A stretch of DNA of 64,000 bases from Hygrophila difformis (Eukaryota; Streptophyta; Magnoliopsida; Lamiales; Acanthaceae). This document shows, in pieces, positions 1 through 10,920 of this stretch. Below the pieces are notes generated by a model, which ran no database searches, was not told the DNA's origin, and saw only the letters and a list, made by a program, of their open reading frames with translations. Position 1 is the first letter of the stretch, and each line of letters begins with the position of its first letter. The position numbers were made by a program, and so were the translations under genes. The stretch lies in contig JAOANR010000014.1 in NCBI GenBank assembly GCA_030278955.1, positions 31,757,453-31,821,452 of the forward strand, given 5' to 3'.

Positions 1-112
1 GACTGATTTGGACATAATTAGCATTTGTAGCGGACTGTTTTGGTAATAAAATAGAAAAATGACTGATTTGAATTTTTGGAAAAGAAAATGGACTTTTTTG
101 GCATTTTTTCCC
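1..112 (-). mobile_element. Possible Mutator-like terminal region
   Basis: Read on the minus strand, this stretch begins GGGAAAAAATGCC at 112 and continues with repeated motifs of the type AAGTCC...AAATCAGTC. Such simple repetitive subterminal sequence is typical of many plant Mutator-like ends. Only one end lies in the window, so the target duplication cannot be tested; the expected 9 bp would be 113-121. It abuts the outer edge of the long palindrome at 118, which suggests it inserted there. Classification is by appearance only. Confidence 0.35.
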
Positions 113-190
113 TTCTAGGGTTATTTGTGCGGTGTTGTAAAAGTGGTTGAATGACTCACACATATTTACCAGTTATTTATTTATAATATA

Positions 191-450
191 CTTCCTCCAT
201 TTTTTAAAGATAGCTACGGACCCACTCAACACGCAGTCCAATGCACATTTTAAACCATTAATAATTCAAATTCGGTACATGTAAAAATTCTAAAAGTTGG
301 ATATTTAAAATCTACAAGACGAGACGAATCTAACAAGATCACACTTGGCTATATTTTAACTTGTATAACCATGAGAAAACTTTAAGTCAAAGTATATAAG
401 TGAACAGTAACCATTAGTCAACAGTAGCTAACAAATAAAAACGGAGGAAG
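191..450. mobile_element. Stowaway-like MITE in left palindrome arm
   Basis: This 260-bp element has termini CTTCCTCCATTTTT and AAAAACGGAGGAAG and is flanked by TA at 189-190 and 451-452. The mirror arm near 2990-3002 lacks it, which gives a direct empty-site comparison. The interior resembles the MITE at 6078-6372 (shared AATCCAATGCA-like and AATTCGGTAC motifs). It is non-coding and was presumably mobilised by a Tc1/mariner transposase. Confidence 0.9.
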
Positions 451-515
451 TACATGGATACTTTTTTAGATCATATAATTACAAATATACAGATTATATT
501 TATTTAGGGATATTA

Positions 516-775
516 CTCCCTCCGTCCCATTTAACTTGTCATGTTTCACTTTTGCACACAATACAATGCACTTTTTTATCTGTTAATATCTCAAAATATA
601 CACAATGAAAAATTATACAAAATATATATTATAAAACTACGTGATCATACGATTCTAACAAGACCGATCTCGACTATTTTTTGTTAAATATATACTTGCA
701 ATTAAATTGAGTCAAAGCTGAACAATGAATAGTGTAAAAAAGTCAAACAGGACAAGTGTAATGGGACGGAGGGAG
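516..775. mobile_element. Stowaway-like MITE, second copy in left arm
   Basis: The element starts CTCCCTCCGTCCCATTT and ends with the inverted copy AATGGGACGGAGGGAG. It is 260 bp long and flanked by TA at 514-515 and 776-777. The opposite palindrome arm (about 2930-2945) is uninterrupted at the matching point. The terminal inverted repeat is the canonical plant Stowaway sequence. Confidence 0.93.
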
Positions 776-3077
776 TATTTGTTTTAGGAAGTTGTGTAAT
801 TACTTAGTTTTATTTTTGAATTAAATATCTAATATTCAATTTTTTTGGCAAATTATATTTTTGGGTGGTTACCGATCACGACTTTTTACTCCCTGTACAT
901 CAAAAATCAATTCATCTCACCAACGTTTTCTTTGAAAGTTCCCTCTATAAACCTCCGACCCAAAATTGCACAGTGAATGTCAGTCTCTCCGCCATTGTTT
1001 CCCCGAGAGTGTTTAGGGTTTAATTTGTCCTTTCTCCCTTATCTCAACTTGAAAGCTCTAACGAGACTTCCCGGAAACTTCCCTTTACCAGTAACAAAGG
1101 ACCAATGTTTCCCTCTTTTTTTTATTTGTTTTGTTGTATTGGAATTTTATGTGATGTCATCGGCATGTAATGTGCTGCCGTCAGATCTTTTTGTGATGTG
1201 TGCTGGAGGTGGACGAAATGTGTGTGGCTTTGGTGCATACACTTGCAGAAGCATACTTTATTTATGTGATGGGAGAGATGTTTAATGTAATGGGAGATAT
1301 ACTTCATGTGATGGAATAATATTTTGTGGGTGTGTGATGGGAGAGTTTTTCTCTGTAATGGATGAATATGTGATTTGAGATATGTTCTATGTAATGTGAG
1401 AGATGTTATATGTGATGGGAGAAATATCATATGTGATGTTTGCACATACATACTATTCAAGGGTTGAATCGTAACCGCATTGGGACAAGATGCAACTTAT
1501 TTGTGAGTTTAGCGTGTCTGTATGTTTTTTGTGTGCTTAACTATATTTATATGGTTATTTTACGGTGCCTGTGCGTGCCTTGGGTGCACTGACATCTTAC
1601 TAATACGTGAGAGATTTTATATTGTTTATTTTGTGGTAGGGCTGTAGAGTTTATGATGTTGCATTTTTATTGGATGAATGAGAAAGTCCTGGACAATATT
1701 TTTCTCAATACCATTTTTGGTCCTATGAATATGATGCAAAGTTCTCGATGGCACAGAATGAAGGGTTACTATTTGGATGTAGAGATTGGATTTGATTTAT
1801 CTTCACAAATTTTAATTAGATATGTTATTTCAAATCTAATTCAAATCTAATTAGATATGAACCCTAATTAGATTTGCATTAGATTTGTGAAGATAATATC
1901 AAATCCAATCTCTACATCCAAATAGTAACCCTTCATTCTGTGTCATCGAGAACTCTGCATCATATTCATAGGACCAAAAATGGTATTGAGAAAAAATACT
2001 GTACAGGACTTTCTCATTCATCTAATAAAAATGCAACATCATAAACTCTACACCCTACCACAAAATAAACAATATAAAATCTCTCACGTATTAGTAAGAT
2101 GTCAGTGCACCCAAGGCACGCACAAGCACCGTAAAAATAACCGTGTAAATATAGTTAAGCACACAAAAAACATACAAACACGCTAAACTCAGCAGAAATA
2201 AGTTGCATCTCGTCCTAATGCGGTTACGGTTCAACCCCTTGAATAGTATACATGTGCAGACATCACATATGATATTTCTCCCATCACATAGAACATCTTT
2301 CACATTACATAGAACATCTCTCACATTATATAGAACATCTCTCAAATCATATATTTATCCATTACAGAAAAAATCTCTCCCATCACACACCCACAAAATA
2401 TTATCCATCACATGAAGTATATCTACCATCACATGAAACATCTCTCACATCACATAAATAAAGTGTGCTTCTGCAAGTGTACGCACCAAAGCCGCACACA
2501 TCGCATCCACCTCCAGCACACATCACAAAAAGATCTGACTGCAGCATATTACATGCCGATGACATCACATAAAATTCTAAGTCAACAAAACAAATAAAAA
2601 AAAGAGGGAAACATTTGAGTCCTTTGTTACTGGTAAGGGAAAGTTTCCGAGAAGTCTCGTTAGAGCTTTCAAGTTGAGATAAGGGAGAAGGAAATTAAAC
2701 CCTAAACACTCTCGGTGAAAGGAGAGACTGACATTCACTGTGCAATTTTGGGTCGGAGGTTTATAGAGAGAACTTTTAAAGAAAACGTTGGTGAGAATGA
2801 ATTGATTTTTGATGTACAGGGAGTAAAAAATCGTGATCGGTATCTACCCAAATAAATAATTTGCCAAAAAATTGAATATTAGATATTTAATTCAAAAATA
2901 AAATTAAGTAATTGCACAACTTCCTAAAACAAATAGTATCCCTAAATAAATATAATATGTATATTTGTAATTATATGATCTAAAAAAGCATTCATGAATA
3001 TTATAAATAAATAATTGGTAAATACGTGTGAGTCATTCAACCACTTTTACAACATCACACAAATAATCCCTATAGAA

Positions 3078-3916
3078 GCACTCATCAACTTTGGCAGCTC
3101 CTGCAGATTCTGTATGGGAACTGTTCCCAGATTTTTCAGTCTATTTTAAAAGGTTACCACAAAAATTTTTGCTTCTTCCAATGTTTAAGGGCATCGTTTA
3201 AAATAATTAGAAATTGCATACAGAAGTCAAAAAACACGTCGCTGCAGCAAAACTTTTATTTCAAAGTTTTTTCAAAAAGTGTTTTCAGCTTTTATTTTTA
3301 AAAAATAAAAGCTAACATAATTAGAATTTATGGCTTAAAGAAGTCAAAAAAAAAAAGTCAAGATGAATACTTGTCTAAGTGGCCAAGTACATGACTTTCG
3401 ACTTTAAAGTTGGGAATTTGATTCAGCTCTCACTACTCTTTCTCTAACTTCGGCTCCTCATTTTTTTTTTAAAAAAAAAAAGTCACCAGTGCAAAATTTT
3501 TATTTCCAAGATCTCAAAGGTGCGTTGAACACTATATTTTTTGTAGTGAAAAACAAAAATTCTTATTTTTTAGTATATAACAAGAAGCAAGTAATAAAGT
3601 CCGCTAGAATCAATAAATAGAAACTCGGAAATATCATCTGGAACATGAACAAAGGAAGACACGCAATAATGCTTTGAATGATGGGTTTTATCAAAAGAGA
3701 AAACTCTCGTAAAATACTTAGAAAAGACATTGAAAGTATGTTTTTAGAAAACAATATGCGATGTTGATTTTGTATTTACTTTTTTAATTACTTTTTGGCA
3801 GTTTTTAAGCTCATTGACACGTAGGTTGTGTTCTCGAGTTATTGTAATGGAGGAAAAGGAAAGAAAAATTAGAGAAAAAACATGCGTTCTTGAGTTTTTT
3901 AGAAAGGGAAAAGAAA
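3078..3916. other. AT-rich intergenic DNA with a SINE-like trace
   Basis: I see no gene here. At about 3366-3460 there is a SINE-like stretch: an A-box-like segment (TCTAAGTGGCCAAGT), a degenerate B-box-like segment (GGGAATTTGATTC) and an A/T homopolymer after it. It resembles the 5' half of the SINE at 11815. The rest is AT-rich with short self-complementary runs around 3255-3320. Confidence 0.4.
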
Positions 3917-4905
3917 GGATTTTTTTTTTCTTGAACAGTCTATATAGATTAGGAAATGCTGGTGGGGCTCATGCCACACAAATTACAAAGGGATAAAAGG
4001 GGAGGGATAGGGGTCGGGTGGACAATCGAACCCTCAATCTATGGTTGGGAGTCGGAGGACTTGACCATTAGGGTAAGTCCCTATCTCCAGATAGGCATCG
4101 GGTTCGGGTTAGTCGGGTACCCACCCCGAACCCGAAAAAAATTGTGTTCGGGGTCGGTTTTTTCTTTAGTGGGAAAAGTCGGGTTCGGGTACCCAAACCC
4201 GAAGTCAAAGTTCGAGTCGGGTATCGGGTCCTACATTTGGACCCGAATAACCCGATCGGGTACCCGAGCAACCCAACAGTTTTTTTATTTTTTACATTCC
4301 ACACTTTCTATAATTTTTGTTTTCAAGTGCTTAAAACTCCTAATAATTCCACAAGCCATTATTACTTAGTCTAAACTATCACAATTATCATCTAAAATAG
4401 ATATATAAACAATCAAATTTAATAATTTATTAGTTTATAAATATGAGAATTCTTCACTGTCTCTTCAAATATTTATTCAAATTCTTCATTCATTGTCTTT
4501 CTCAAATAAAAAATTTATTAATTACTCTATTTATCTAGATTTAGTAATATTTGCTAAAAATCCCTTCATACGTGTTCGTAATTTTTTAATGTGTAGTTAA
4601 TCCACATATATATTTGTTATGGATGAATTAAATATTTAATTCTAGATTTCTTTGTTATTGGTTAACTTTGTGTAGATATAATGACCTTTGATTTTATTTA
4701 TTTATTTCAAATTTTTTAATATATATATTTTTTATAAAATAAACAAAAAATGTGGGGTAATTGGGTACCCGAGGTGGGTACTCGACCCGATCGGGTACCC
4801 AACATGTCAGGTATTTTAATTTCGTACCCGAACCCGACTAATCCGAACCCGAATTACTTGAACCGACAAACCCGACCTGATGTCCACCCCTATCTCCAGA
4901 AGAAG
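3917..4905 (-). mobile_element. tRNA-derived SINE (minus), split by a hAT element
   Basis: On the minus strand the parts 4091-3917 read as the same SINE family as 11815-11983: a B box GGTTCGAT, the segment CCTATCCCTCC, TTTGTAATTTGTGTGGCATG, then an A-run (the T-run near 3919-3929 on the plus strand). The head of the SINE is interrupted at 4092-4892 by a hAT-like element with its own 8-bp duplication, and a few bases of the head follow at 4893-4905. The SINE's own target duplication is not clear. Confidence 0.8.
4092..4892. mobile_element. Non-autonomous hAT element
   Basis: An 801-bp AT-rich core is bounded by subterminal blocks dense in GGGTTCGGG and CCCGAACCC motifs. The ends are TAGGCATCGGG on the left and, reverse complemented, TAGGGGTGGACATC on the right. 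The left end appears to have lost a few bases of the GGTGGA block. An exact 8-bp duplication TCTCCAGA lies at 4084-4091 and 4893-4900, which is diagnostic of hAT transposition. There is no transposase ORF; short frames here only translate the repeated CCCGAA motif. Confidence 0.88.
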
Positions 4906-5039
4906 AAAAAAAAAAAAGATTTGAATGGATTTTGAGAAAATATTTCTTTTTTTTTTATCCCTCAAAAGAATCCAGTCAAAATTGGGCGAATTTGGAAGTA
5001 AAATGAAGGAAAATATTTTATAATTACCCTATTTTCCTT

Positions 5040-5202
5040 CACTACAAGAAATTCACGCAAAAGCGACGAATTTGACGAAGAAATTTTATTGAAGTCGTCG
5101 CCTAAAACTTCGTCGCCTGGCGGATTTCATCGCCTTGTTCGTCACCGTGACGAATAAGGCAACGAAATTCTTTCGTCACTTACCCGCGAAATTCTTGTAA
5201 TG
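5040..5202. mobile_element. CACTA-type MITE
   Basis: This 163-bp element starts CACTACAAGAAATTC and ends GAATTCTTGTAATG-like (the inverted CACTACAAGAA with one change). It is flanked by the 3-bp duplication CTT at 5037-5039 and 5203-5205. The interior has CGTCG-rich inverted motifs. Termini and duplication size identify a CACTA (En/Spm) derivative with no coding capacity. Confidence 0.88.
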
Positions 5203-5316
5203 CTTATTTCACTTTTATGCATTCATTTATTGTAGTCAAAATTATTAAATAATCACTTTGCTTATATATATAATATTTTGCTTTTCTTTTGATTCCAATT
5301 ACATAATAGTATACTC

Positions 5317-5413
5317 GGCCCCTTATCCATCCTCTTTATCGCTTTGTAATTTGTGTGGCATGGGCTCTCACCACCTCTTTCCTAGTCTGTATAGGCTGTT
5401 TAGCTAAAAAAAT
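5317..5413 (+). mobile_element. 5'-truncated SINE fragment
   Basis: The stretch matches the 3' part of the SINE at 11815-11983, including CCTTATCCATCCTC, TTTGTAATTTGTGTGGCATG and GGCTCTCACCACC, ending in an A-run at 5406-5412. The tRNA-like head with A and B boxes is missing. It directly precedes a Stowaway MITE. Confidence 0.75.
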
Positions 5414-5415
5414 TA

Positions 5416-5698
5416 CTCCCTCCGTTTTCTAATAGTCGATCCTTCGACCGGGCCGCCCATGCGCAATATATCTATATGGGGCTTAGGAGAATATCGGACG
5501 TTATTACTATTCAATAAGTAATTTTGATTCAATTTAGAACATATTTCTATAAGATAAAATAGAGTCAAATAAGATATTGTTGGATTCGTCTAATTGTATA
5601 GTTCTAATTTTTATAAATTTTACTTTTATACAATTTAAGATATTATGCATCATTGCGTGAAATATATGAATGTTTAAATTTTTAAGATACGGAGGAAG
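5416..5698. mobile_element. Stowaway-like MITE
   Basis: The termini are CTCCCTCCGTTTTC and the inverted GATACGGAGGAAG. TA flanks lie at 5414-5415 and 5699-5700. It is 283 bp and non-coding. Its left end abuts the A-tail of the SINE fragment. Confidence 0.85.
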
Positions 5699-5707
5699 TA
5701 TATAATA

Positions 5708-5908
5708 CTCCATCCATTCAATTTGAGATGTCTCATTTCTTTTGGGCACGGTATTTTAGGTAAAGTGAGTTATTGTGTTAAAGTGAAGTAAATAGTTAAT
5801 ATGATGTTTATTTGAAGGAGTAAAAATTTTCTAGATAAGAAAATGCGACAATTATAGTGGGACGGACCAAAATAGAAAATGAAATATTTGAAATGGGAAC
5901 AGAGGGAG
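5708..5908. mobile_element. Stowaway-like MITE, degraded right end
   Basis: The left end CTCCATCCATTCAATTTGA follows a TA at 5706-5707. The right end reads AAATGGGAACAGAGGGAG, an imperfect inverted copy, and the expected TA flank reads AG. It lies 9 bp from the previous MITE, a small tandem cluster of insertions. Confidence 0.65.
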
Positions 5909-6077
5909 AGTTGTAAATTTTCATTCCATTTCGTTTCTATCCGTTCCAATTGGCATGTTTGCTTTATAAGATTATGCCCCACGTTCATGGGCCTCGTATT
6001 ATATTATTAAATTGTGGGGTTATAGTCTTAATTAGGTAATATGTTTTGATAGAATATGCCAGAAAATTTAAATAATA

Positions 6078-6302
6078 CTCCATCCGTTTTTTAAAAACTT
6101 GTTATGGATTCATAGTGCACGCAATCCAATGCATATTTTAAATCATTAATAATTTAAATTCGGTACAAGTAAAAATTCAAAAAGTTCGACAGGAAGAGAC
6201 AAATCTAATAAGATCTCACTTGGTTATGTTTTAAATTGTATAACTATAATAAAACTTTAAGTCAAAGTGTGTGTGAACAGCAGCAAAATCCCAAATGTTA
6301 CA

Positions 6303-6367
<65 letters not shown>

Positions 6368-6372
6368 GGGAG
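6078..6372. mobile_element. Stowaway-like MITE with expanded AAT microsatellite
   Basis: The left end is CTCCATCCGTTTTT after TA at 6076-6077. The right end is AAGGGAG before TA at 6373-6374. The interior matches the MITE at 191-450 (AATCCAATGCA, AATTCGGTAC). Just before the right terminus an AAT run of about 21 units occupies 6302-6367, apparently expanded from an A/T-rich part of the MITE. Confidence 0.82.
6302..6367. repeat. (AAT)n microsatellite
   Basis: An uninterrupted run of about 21 AAT units inside the 3' end of a Stowaway-like MITE. It is likely length-polymorphic. Confidence 0.95.
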
Positions 6373-6374
6373 TA

Positions 6375-7954
6375 TGTGATTCTTTAATACTTCTATAGAT
6401 CAGACTTAAAATATTAATCATAAATGATTAAATTATCCTACTTTGATTGAGGCAAATCGAACTCTTTAGGAGTGAACGAACTGGCTCATCAAGGGTGGAT
6501 GAAAAGAAGTTTCAACTTCAATTATAAAATCCGAAAGTTCAATCCCTAAACTTACAGGGAAAGAATCCAATTAAGATTTAAGACCTTGTTGACATTCCAA
6601 TTTGTAGTTCGATATCCAGCGACCCTGTTATTGAAAGGCAAAAAACCGCCCAATACTAATAAAGGGCCCAGGAACACGCTACTTTATTCATTCCTATCCA
6701 TCCAAGTGAACACCATATGAGTATATGACTATGCGAAGATTCAATAATTGAATTTCTCCATTCATGATGTATATACACTGTTCTTAATTTTTCTTGTTAA
6801 TTTTAATCAATATAATATAAGATTAAGAATGGCTAAGGAAAAACATCCCATCTTGGAGATTCATGATGGATATTTTGAAGGAAGCTATTGAATTATTTGT
6901 GATCGGAGTATAGTGGGGAACAAGGGCATATTTAAATGGTTAGCAAAAATTCGCAACACACAAAATCAGGCAAAAGAAAATGAATTACATATACTATATA
7001 ATGAAAAGCAAGAGATGTTGATTGACGAAAGACCTTATATAATAATGTTATTTTGTCCTACATCCAAACTGAGGAGGGACATGGCCATAGGGAGTAGGTA
7101 TTATTTCTTCATAACAGTCATATCCACCATCCAGTTAAATATGAACCAATGGTTTAAAAAGGCATGCAATAATAAATCACGTAAATCCAAATGAGAAGAA
7201 ATCTTTCACTTTAATAATTTATTTATTTCTGTGCCTCTTCACATGCACGAGAAGAGATCTCCACTTTTGATTGCATCTGATTTAGTTTAGTTGTCTTGAT
7301 GATGATAGTAATAAATAATGCATAAGTGCTTTAAGTTTTCCTTTGTCATTTCATATCATACATAAATCTGAACTTAAGCCTCAATGGTGCAAATTAAAAC
7401 AATGCAGTAGTGTTTGGCTGGTGGTTAGCCAATGACGTTTTTCTCTTCAAGGGAGGCTATCGGAAAAGGATCAAACCGATTACGGGTCCGGATTTGTCAG
7501 GTGTTACTTGTCCACCATAGATGAAATAACATACCCTGGCCGGAGCAGTTATGAATCTATGGTATCTTAGAATTTGTGGTCTTAAGAATGTGTAAACTCA
7601 TACTGTAATACCTGTCTGTAAAAAGGGAACATAGTACTGAGAGCATGAGAACTAACTATCTGACAGGATTATCCCAAACAAAGATCTGTGTATAAAAATG
7701 GAAGTTTAAATATGCTTTATCCAAATCTTGTCCAATCTTTATTATTTTCTCCCGTCCTTTCTGTCATCATTATGATTCAGCTTCATAGTCAGTATAGCGT
7801 AGATTTATTGTTTCCATAGCATAATCTTTACCGCCTTCATCAGATGATTTTGTCTGCTTTCTAGATTTAATTTATATGTGCTTTGTAGATTAAATTTACT
7901 GCTTTTATAGATTAGATTAAATTCAGTCATGTAGTTGTTAGTCCAACTTCAAAA
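6375..7954. other. Intergenic region without recognisable genes
   Basis: I find no convincing coding sequence, RNA gene or complete element. The longest open frame (6913-7194, 93 codons) has no ATG at its start, no recognisable domain and ordinary AT-rich composition, so I do not call it a gene. Confidence 0.5.
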
Positions 7955-8241
7955 CTGATTTGAGCAATACAAGTGGAAAATCTAGTAAAACGACGTGGGA
8001 CCTGCTTCTATCGCACATCCTCCAGTGAACGATCCGGTCTTACTATAAATTACTGCAATTTTTGACACCGTGCGCTTTCGGGCCACAGTTTCCTACATGA
8101 GTATATCAAAAACGTGACAACCTATAAACATATCCCCAATCCCAACTCCATCTTCATAATTGATTTCATTAAATAAAATTAAACCGGGATTATATTCTTT
8201 TCAGAAAATACTCATAAAGTGAGAAATTGTTAAAAGTTCCA
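7955..8241 (+). mobile_element. LTR fragment of the A/B retrotransposon family
   Basis: This stretch is the reverse complement of the LTR segment at about 42330-42640 and of its copy near 55300-55610. Shared motifs include CACATCCTCCAGTGAACGAT, TTTTTGACACCGTGCGCTTT and TTTTATTTAATGAAA in inverse. It ends TTGTTAAAAGTTCCA at 8241, corresponding to the LTR 3' terminus TTGTCAAAAGTTTCA. It is therefore a truncated, older LTR copy in the plus orientation, opposite to A and B. Confidence 0.8.
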
Positions 8242-8869
8242 GACTGGAAGGAGTAAATTAATTATATTAACAACCTCATTGGTCTCCCATGTCCTTAGAC
8301 GACATGCTAACATAATAAGAGACACTGGAAAATAAAAATAACTCATAATTGCCCTCTCCAGCTTACCATCTCATTCACATATATCCTTAAAGGAGGCGCT
8401 GACATACAAAATGGATCTGTTAACAAGTTCTTAACAAGAAATTATTGACCTCCCATGTGCTATTTGTTCACATGTTCTTCTGTGACATGTTGACGTGAAA
8501 GGATATGTTAGAAACAGAAAATTACTTAGTCAGTTTTTGTTCACATGTCCCTATTGTTCAGGTATGCTCATAGAACACGGTATGGTTCTTGTGTTGGGAG
8601 CTCATTCTCCAGTATATGCTGTTTTAAATCTTGACCGTTGAATCTTATTTTATATTAAATTGATGGTTTTGATTTTATAAGGATATAAATGTAATTTTCA
8701 TATATTGTGTTTATTTATTTTTTATTTTAATATATTTACCATTTCGCGGGTAATTATTATACTTTTGCAGGTAATTATTATCTGACAAGAAGTCTAGATT
8801 TCGTGCAAAACCCCATGTTATACAATGCATTGAGTGAAGTATTATGTCTCGTATAATAACCATTATGTT
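8242..8869. repeat. Degenerate direct repeats, otherwise unassigned
   Basis: Two related segments (about 8280-8345 and 8445-8530) share CTCCCATGT, a GACATG-like core and a GAAA-rich end. A third relative lies at about 16990-17060, beyond the Mutator-like unit. This may be one older element split by later insertions. No ORF is credible. Confidence 0.35.
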
Positions 8870-9890
8870 TTACTAAGTGCAACATTCTGTCTCATATTAC
8901 AACCATTCCGTATAACAACCATTCTATTTTCCTAAGTCCAACATTCTGTCTCATATTACAACCATTCTGTCTCACATTACAACCATTCTGTGTTTTTTTT
9001 TTTTGAGAAGAAGAGGTATTATTACTAGTTTCAAACAAGAACAATACACTCAATTCTTAGATCAAGACACCAGAGCCTAGCTAGTCAGCTATCTTTCCAG
9101 CCACAACAGGAACTACATTGAAACTATAGCCCCAAAGCCAAAAAAAAAAAAACCCAACAAAGAAAAGCTAGCAAACTATCAATTTCTGAACTTTCCCTTC
9201 ATATTTTCCACTGTGCAAGTAATCGTCCCCTTACATCCAAAACATTGGCAGTGGACATTCCTCAACCCCCAGTCCAACATCAGCCTTGCGCAGAGCTCCA
9301 ATCACCAACGAACCCTAAGTAATGATGTGCAGCATACAAAACATGGACCAATGCTATAAGAATAGACACAAGAGCGGAACCCGTGCCAGATCACCACTTT
9401 CCGAAACTCGCCAGAACGCCGCCGAAGCCATTACTACCCCAATAGTAAGTAGCTCGTCCAGTTAAAGTATCATGAATCCCATCCTCAGAGCTCGTCCCAT
9501 ACCGCCATCAGCATCAAAGCAACCATTCTGTTTCGTAATTTTAAACATTATGTTTCATGAGTTTCATGAGTTTTGCTCGTCCCATACAACCATTCTGTGT
9601 TATCAAAGCAACCATTCTGTTTCGTAATTTTAAACATTATGTTTCATGAGTTTTGTCATTTTGTTTCATGTATACCCAAAGTCTGTTTCATGATTTTAAA
9701 CATTCTACTGTTTCATAAATTTTGCCATTTTGTTTCATGAGTTTAAACATTCTGTTTCATGAGTTTTGCAGTCCTGTTTCATGAGTTTTGGCATTGTGTT
9801 TCATGATTCTAAATCTTCTGTTTCATGAGTTTTGTCATTCTGTATTATGTATACACATATTCTGTTTCATGATTTTAAACTTTGTAACAG
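8870..9890. repeat. Degenerate minisatellite split by a LINE tail
   Basis: Units of roughly 20-24 bp of the kind CATTCTGTCTCATATTACAAC (8880-8992) and TTCTGTTTCATGAGTTTTG (9530-9885) are tandemly repeated with much divergence. A LINE 3' end interrupts the array at 8993-9519. After the LINE a short segment is locally duplicated (CTCGTCCCATA and CAACCATTCTG motifs near 9495-9530 and again at 9588-9625). Confidence 0.7.
8993..9519 (-). mobile_element. 5'-truncated LINE 3' end, minus strand
   Basis: A T-run at 8993-9004 is the poly(A) tail of a minus-strand insertion. Just inside it, the minus strand reads TAATACCTCTTCTTCTCAAA, typical of plant LINE 3' ends, with a TTTGGGGCTATAG segment upstream. 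The candidate duplication CAACCATTCTGT occurs at 8980-8991 and 9520-9531, although this is also a unit of the host minisatellite. No reverse-transcriptase sequence remains. Confidence 0.75.
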
Positions 9891-9987
9891 CATTTCTTCT
9901 CATTTTTTTAAAAAAAATATTATACGATGCAAGAAAAGAAAGTGGGTATTTAAGAAAGAAAAAAAGTAATGATTACATAAGTCATGA

Positions 9988-9996
9988 ATAAAACTA
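9988..9996. repeat. 9-bp target-site duplication (left)
   Basis: ATAAAACTA here is repeated exactly at 16794-16802, flanking the inverted-repeat unit 9997-16793. Nine base pairs is the Mutator-superfamily duplication size. Confidence 0.85.
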
Positions 9997-10257
9997 GGGT
10001 TAAATATTAAAAAGGGCCATAACAAGGAGGTTATTCCGCTTTTAGGCCACAACAAGTTACAATTATGAAAACAGGCCATAACAAACACAGTTTTGTAAAA
10101 TTTAGGCTATAGGACCAATTTGAAATTAATAAAGGAACTCAACAACTTTTTCTTTATTTCATTCATACCCCAAGAAAGTTTGACTTTATTTACTTTAGTC
10201 CTTTCTCAATATACTTAATTTTTCATTATGCAAATGACTCCTAATGCGCTTGAAAAT

Positions 10258-10273
10258 TGGTATCAAAGCCTAG
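10258..10273 (+). promoter_or_regulatory. Primer-binding site, initiator tRNA-Met type
   Basis: TGGTATCAAAGCCTAG closely matches the plant initiator tRNA-Met primer site (usual form TGGTATCAGAGC). In pararetroviruses this is where minus-strand DNA synthesis starts. It lies about 90 bp before the first viral ATG. Confidence 0.85.
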
Positions 10274-10346
10274 ATTTTATTGAAGAACATATTAATTATA
10301 TTATTTATAATATTTTATCTCTTAATGGTGAAGATTTAATTAGTTA

Positions 10347-10863
10347 ATGGATTCATTTAATTTGAAACCTACGAGTTATTTCCAAAAATTAGAAATAAAA
10401 AATAGAAATTTCCAGATGAAATTCTTGAACTATTATTCTATAAGACAAGATATTATTAAAATTAATTTCTTTCATAAAAATGAGAGGAACTGACTGGAAA
10501 GAAATTGATCCGGATAGCTCTAAGTTATCACAAGACTTAAGAGAAATCCAAAAGACGATTCAAGATTATGGTAACCGAGTATTAATTATACCTGGAAAAA
10601 TAGATAACTTGAATCAGTCAACAGAGGAGATCTTGAAATTATTTCAAGATCTAAAGAAAGAGATTTTGAATCTGAAATTTGACATTTCGGATATCAAGAA
10701 AAGACAGAAGGATATTCCTGGATCTTTCAAGAATAACCAAGCCAATATTAGAGATGCATTTGGACCAGTACAAGCTTTACACCAAAAAGGTAAAGCAACC
10801 ATGGTTCCAAAGCAGAAATCACAAGAAGAGCTTATGATCGATCTCCTGAAATCAGTCGAATGA
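10347..10863 (+). pseudogene. Pararetrovirus N-terminal coding region
   Basis: An ATG at 10347 opens a 48-codon frame ending at a TGA at 10491. A second frame, from an ATG at 10480, runs 127 codons to 10863. The second product is rich in charged residues and looks coiled-coil (leucine/isoleucine spacing around residues 12-75), with a basic C-terminal third. Two overlapping short frames suggest a frameshift in an originally continuous region, but a natural short first ORF cannot be excluded. No specific function can be assigned. It directly precedes the movement-protein region, with another frame change between 10863 and 10921. Confidence 0.6.
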
Positions 10864-10920
10864 TTGTTTCCAGGGCAGATCTATCAGATCTACAAGAATT
10901 AGCAGAATCGTGAGGTACGA

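Larger units (their letters stand above)
118..3077. repeat. Very long imperfect palindrome (foldback element)
   Basis: The sequence from about 118 to about 1826 reappears as its reverse complement from about 1882 to 3077, with a loop of roughly 50 bp around 1850. In sampled stretches (for example 1561-1800 against 1920-2125) the arms match at about 95%. The left arm is about 520 bp longer, which equals the two 260-bp Stowaway MITEs it carries. Around 1260-1445, mirrored at about 2260-2460, each arm holds degenerate direct repeats of a TGTGATGGGAGA-like unit. Frames of 60-110 codons inside the arms look non-coding. The arrangement resembles foldback or long-TIR Mutator-like elements. No duplication was found, and the left outer edge may be interrupted by another element at 112. 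A transcript would form about 1.2 kb of double-stranded RNA. Confidence 0.85.

Noticed and set aside
977..1460. Protein-coding potential in the palindrome arms
   Set aside because: Frames are not preserved between the arms and follow low-complexity TGTGATGGGAGA repeats.
118..3077. Target-site duplication for the palindrome
   Set aside because: I tried several boundary placements (9-bp flanks ending at 112-118 against those starting at 3074-3078) and none matched.
6913..7194. 93-codon plus-strand frame
   Set aside because: It begins at a GTG rather than an ATG, has no recognisable domain and lies in AT-rich spacer DNA.
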